Positions 14,774 through 15,901 of a DNA stretch of 15,901 nt are shown piece by piece. Position 1 is the first letter of the stretch. Each line of letters starts with the position of its first letter. The notes below the pieces were generated by a model, which was not told where the DNA came from, ran no database searches, and was given only the letters and a program-made list of their open reading frames with translations. The stretch covers positions 1-15,901 of the forward strand of contig DASRWC010000043.1 in the NCBI GenBank assembly GCA_035654795.1. The letters are read 5' to 3'. Both the position numbers and the translations under genes were made by a program. The DNA comes from JAAYLC01 sp035654795. Its GTDB lineage: Bacteria > Bacteroidota > Bacteroidia > Flavobacteriales > Flavobacteriaceae.

Positions 14774-15901
14774 ATGAGACTAAATTACCTAAAAGCCTTT
14801 CTTTTTTTATTCTATCTGTCATTTTCGACTTCTTTTGGATTTACTTCTGAATGTCTGACAACACCTTATTTCTGCAATTTGCACAAGGAAAAAGATGAGG
14901 TAAAAACTTCGGATGTCCACATCCAAAGCACTATTTACTTAGAAAATGGTACTTATAAAGCAGCACCCAGCGCTGTTGCCGGGAATTTCTATAAATATAA
15001 CGATGATTGGTTTTATGTCGCAATAGACCGAAACGATTTAAAATCCAAAACGGACTTATGGAATGATTCGGCCTATTCCGGTAATCCGAATACGCGATTG
15101 AATATTACTGGCAATAATGGCACCTATTCTATTCCCGTTAATCATATTGTTACTACACGAGTGACGGATATGGGCGGGATTTTTAGTGAGGCTTCAAATT
15201 TTAATCAAGATATCGGCAGTTGGGATTTGAGTCATGTTGTTAATATGTCGTTTATGTTTAACTATGCTTCTTCTTTCAATCAAGACATTGGGAATTGGGA
15301 TGTGAGTAGTGTGACGAACATGGATTCTATGTTTTATTCAGCATCTTCCTTCAATCAGGATATCGGGAATTGGGATGTGGGTAGTGTAACAAATATGTAT
15401 GCAATGTTTGCTTCTGCATCTTCTTTCAATCAGGATATCGGGAATTGGGATGTGAGTAATGTGATTAATATGCTAGGGATGTTCGGTGCAGCTTCTTCCT
15501 TCAATCAGGATATCGGGAATTGGAATGTAAGTAATGTGACGAATATGGTAAATATGTTTTATTCAGCATCTTCCTTCAATCAGGCTATCGGAAATTGGGA
15601 TTTGAGTAGTGGGACAAATATGAGTTATATGTTTTCTTACACTGCCATATCCTGCGAAAACTACAGCCATACCCTTCAAGGCTGGGCAAACAATCCAAAC
15701 ATAGCTTCCAATGTCAATTTCAGCAATCAAACCGGAAGAAGTTTCAGCCCGGATGTGATTACAGCGCGGAATTATTTAATGAATACAAAGGGTTGGGCAA
15801 TTAGTGGAGACACTCAGGGAGCGTGTAGAATTGCCTGTCAAACGCCTGTAAATCTAACTGTGGACAACCTTACATCAAATAGTGCAAAATTAATCTGGGA
15901 A
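14774..15901 (+). CDS. BspA-type repeat surface protein (DUF285-like), 3' end outside window
   Basis: The frame opens at the ATG at 14774 and stays open to the window edge, giving 376 residues of an incomplete protein. It starts with a signal peptide (MRLNYLKAFLFLFYLSFSTSFG). A unique region follows (about 25-140), then six 25-residue repeats (bases 15200-15649) of the form FNQDIGNWDVSSVTNMDSMF, the signature of BspA-type leucine-rich-like repeats (DUF285). A unit-like cap (ISCENYSHTLQGWANN) leads to a Cys-rich joint. The last visible residues (CQTPVNLTVDNLTSNSAKLIWE region) begin a fibronectin type III domain. Such proteins are usually large surface adhesins, and a T9SS sorting domain is expected beyond the window but not seen. 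The AraC-type gene lies just upstream. Confidence 0.88.
   Translation, partial: MRLNYLKAFLFLFYLSFSTSFGFTSECLTTPYFCNLHKEKDEVKTSDVHIQSTIYLENGTYKAAPSAVAGNFYKYNDDWFYVAIDRNDLKSKTDLWNDSAYSGNPNTRLNITGNNGTYSIPVNHIVTTRVTDMGGIFSEASNFNQDIGSWDLSHVVNMSFMFNYASSFNQDIGNWDVSSVTNMDSMFYSASSFNQDIGNWDVGSVTNMYAMFASASSFNQDIGNWDVSNVINMLGMFGAASSFNQDIGNWNVSNVTNMVNMFYSASSFNQAIGNWDLSSGTNMSYMFSYTAISCENYSHTLQGWANNPNIASNVNFSNQTGRSFSPDVITARNYLMNTKGWAISGDTQGACRIACQTPVNLTVDNLTSNSAKLIWE
15200..15649 (+). repeat. Six tandem 75-base coding repeats
   Basis: Units begin with the Phe codon at 15200, 15275, 15350, 15425, 15500 and 15575, each exactly 75 bases. Units 3, 4 and 5 share the sequence TTCAATCAGGATATCGGGAA. Blocks ending in TTTTATTCAGCATCTTCC recur at 15331 and 15556, three units apart, pointing to duplication of several units at once. 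The first and last units are more diverged. Confidence 0.92.

Noticed and set aside
15200..15649. CRISPR-like appearance of the regular repeats
   Set aside because: The repeats are contiguous, in frame, 75 bases long and encode a known protein repeat, with no spacers or cas genes.

Overview
The window looks like a chromosomal segment of a Bacteroidota bacterium, most likely of the class Flavobacteriia. Four things support this. Three proteins end in type A C-terminal sorting domains of the type IX secretion system (T9SS), with the YPNP motif and a GxYxFxV-type strand. A large TonB-dependent receptor carries an N-terminal carboxypeptidase-regulatory-like domain. A lipoprotein has an acidic stretch directly after its lipid-anchored Cys. 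Most genes are preceded by the Bacteroidota -7 element TAnnTTTG rather than by an E. coli-like promoter or a strong Shine-Dalgarno. I cannot name the genus. No tRNA, rRNA, CRISPR array, transposase or phage gene is visible.

Layout. From 1 to 1227 is the 3' end of a T9SS-sorted protein made of two related beta-rich modules. From 1590 to 2318 is a small T9SS-sorted secreted protein. A gap follows (2319-2784) that holds what looks like the decayed 3' end of a 2-oxoglutarate/Fe(II) oxygenase gene. From 2785 to 8142 is the most coherent block: a secreted endonuclease/exonuclease/phosphatase-family enzyme on the minus strand, divergent from a TonB-dependent receptor and a DUF5689-type lipoprotein that form a two-gene operon. 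A soluble family I inorganic pyrophosphatase (8347-8865) stands alone between its own promoter and terminator. From 9147 to 12401 is a 1084-residue choice-of-anchor A/PKD/T9SS surface protein. A non-coding stretch (12402-12777) carries small REP-like hairpins. From 12778 to 14556 is a membrane-spanning TPR/AraC-type regulator. From 14774 to the window end is the start of a BspA-type repeat surface protein.

How the genes may work together. The 2785-8142 block reads as an outer-membrane import module: a nuclease or phosphoesterase cleaves a substrate outside the cytoplasm, a surface lipoprotein captures the product, and the receptor imports it using TonB energy. Nucleic acid or another phosphodiester is the natural guess for the substrate, but the sequence does not prove it. 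The neighbouring 1590-2318 product may be an accessory surface module. The TPR/AraC regulator sits just upstream of the BspA-type gene, whose promoter region contains a direct repeat spaced 21 bp, so local regulation is plausible. Clear intrinsic terminators separate most transcription units.
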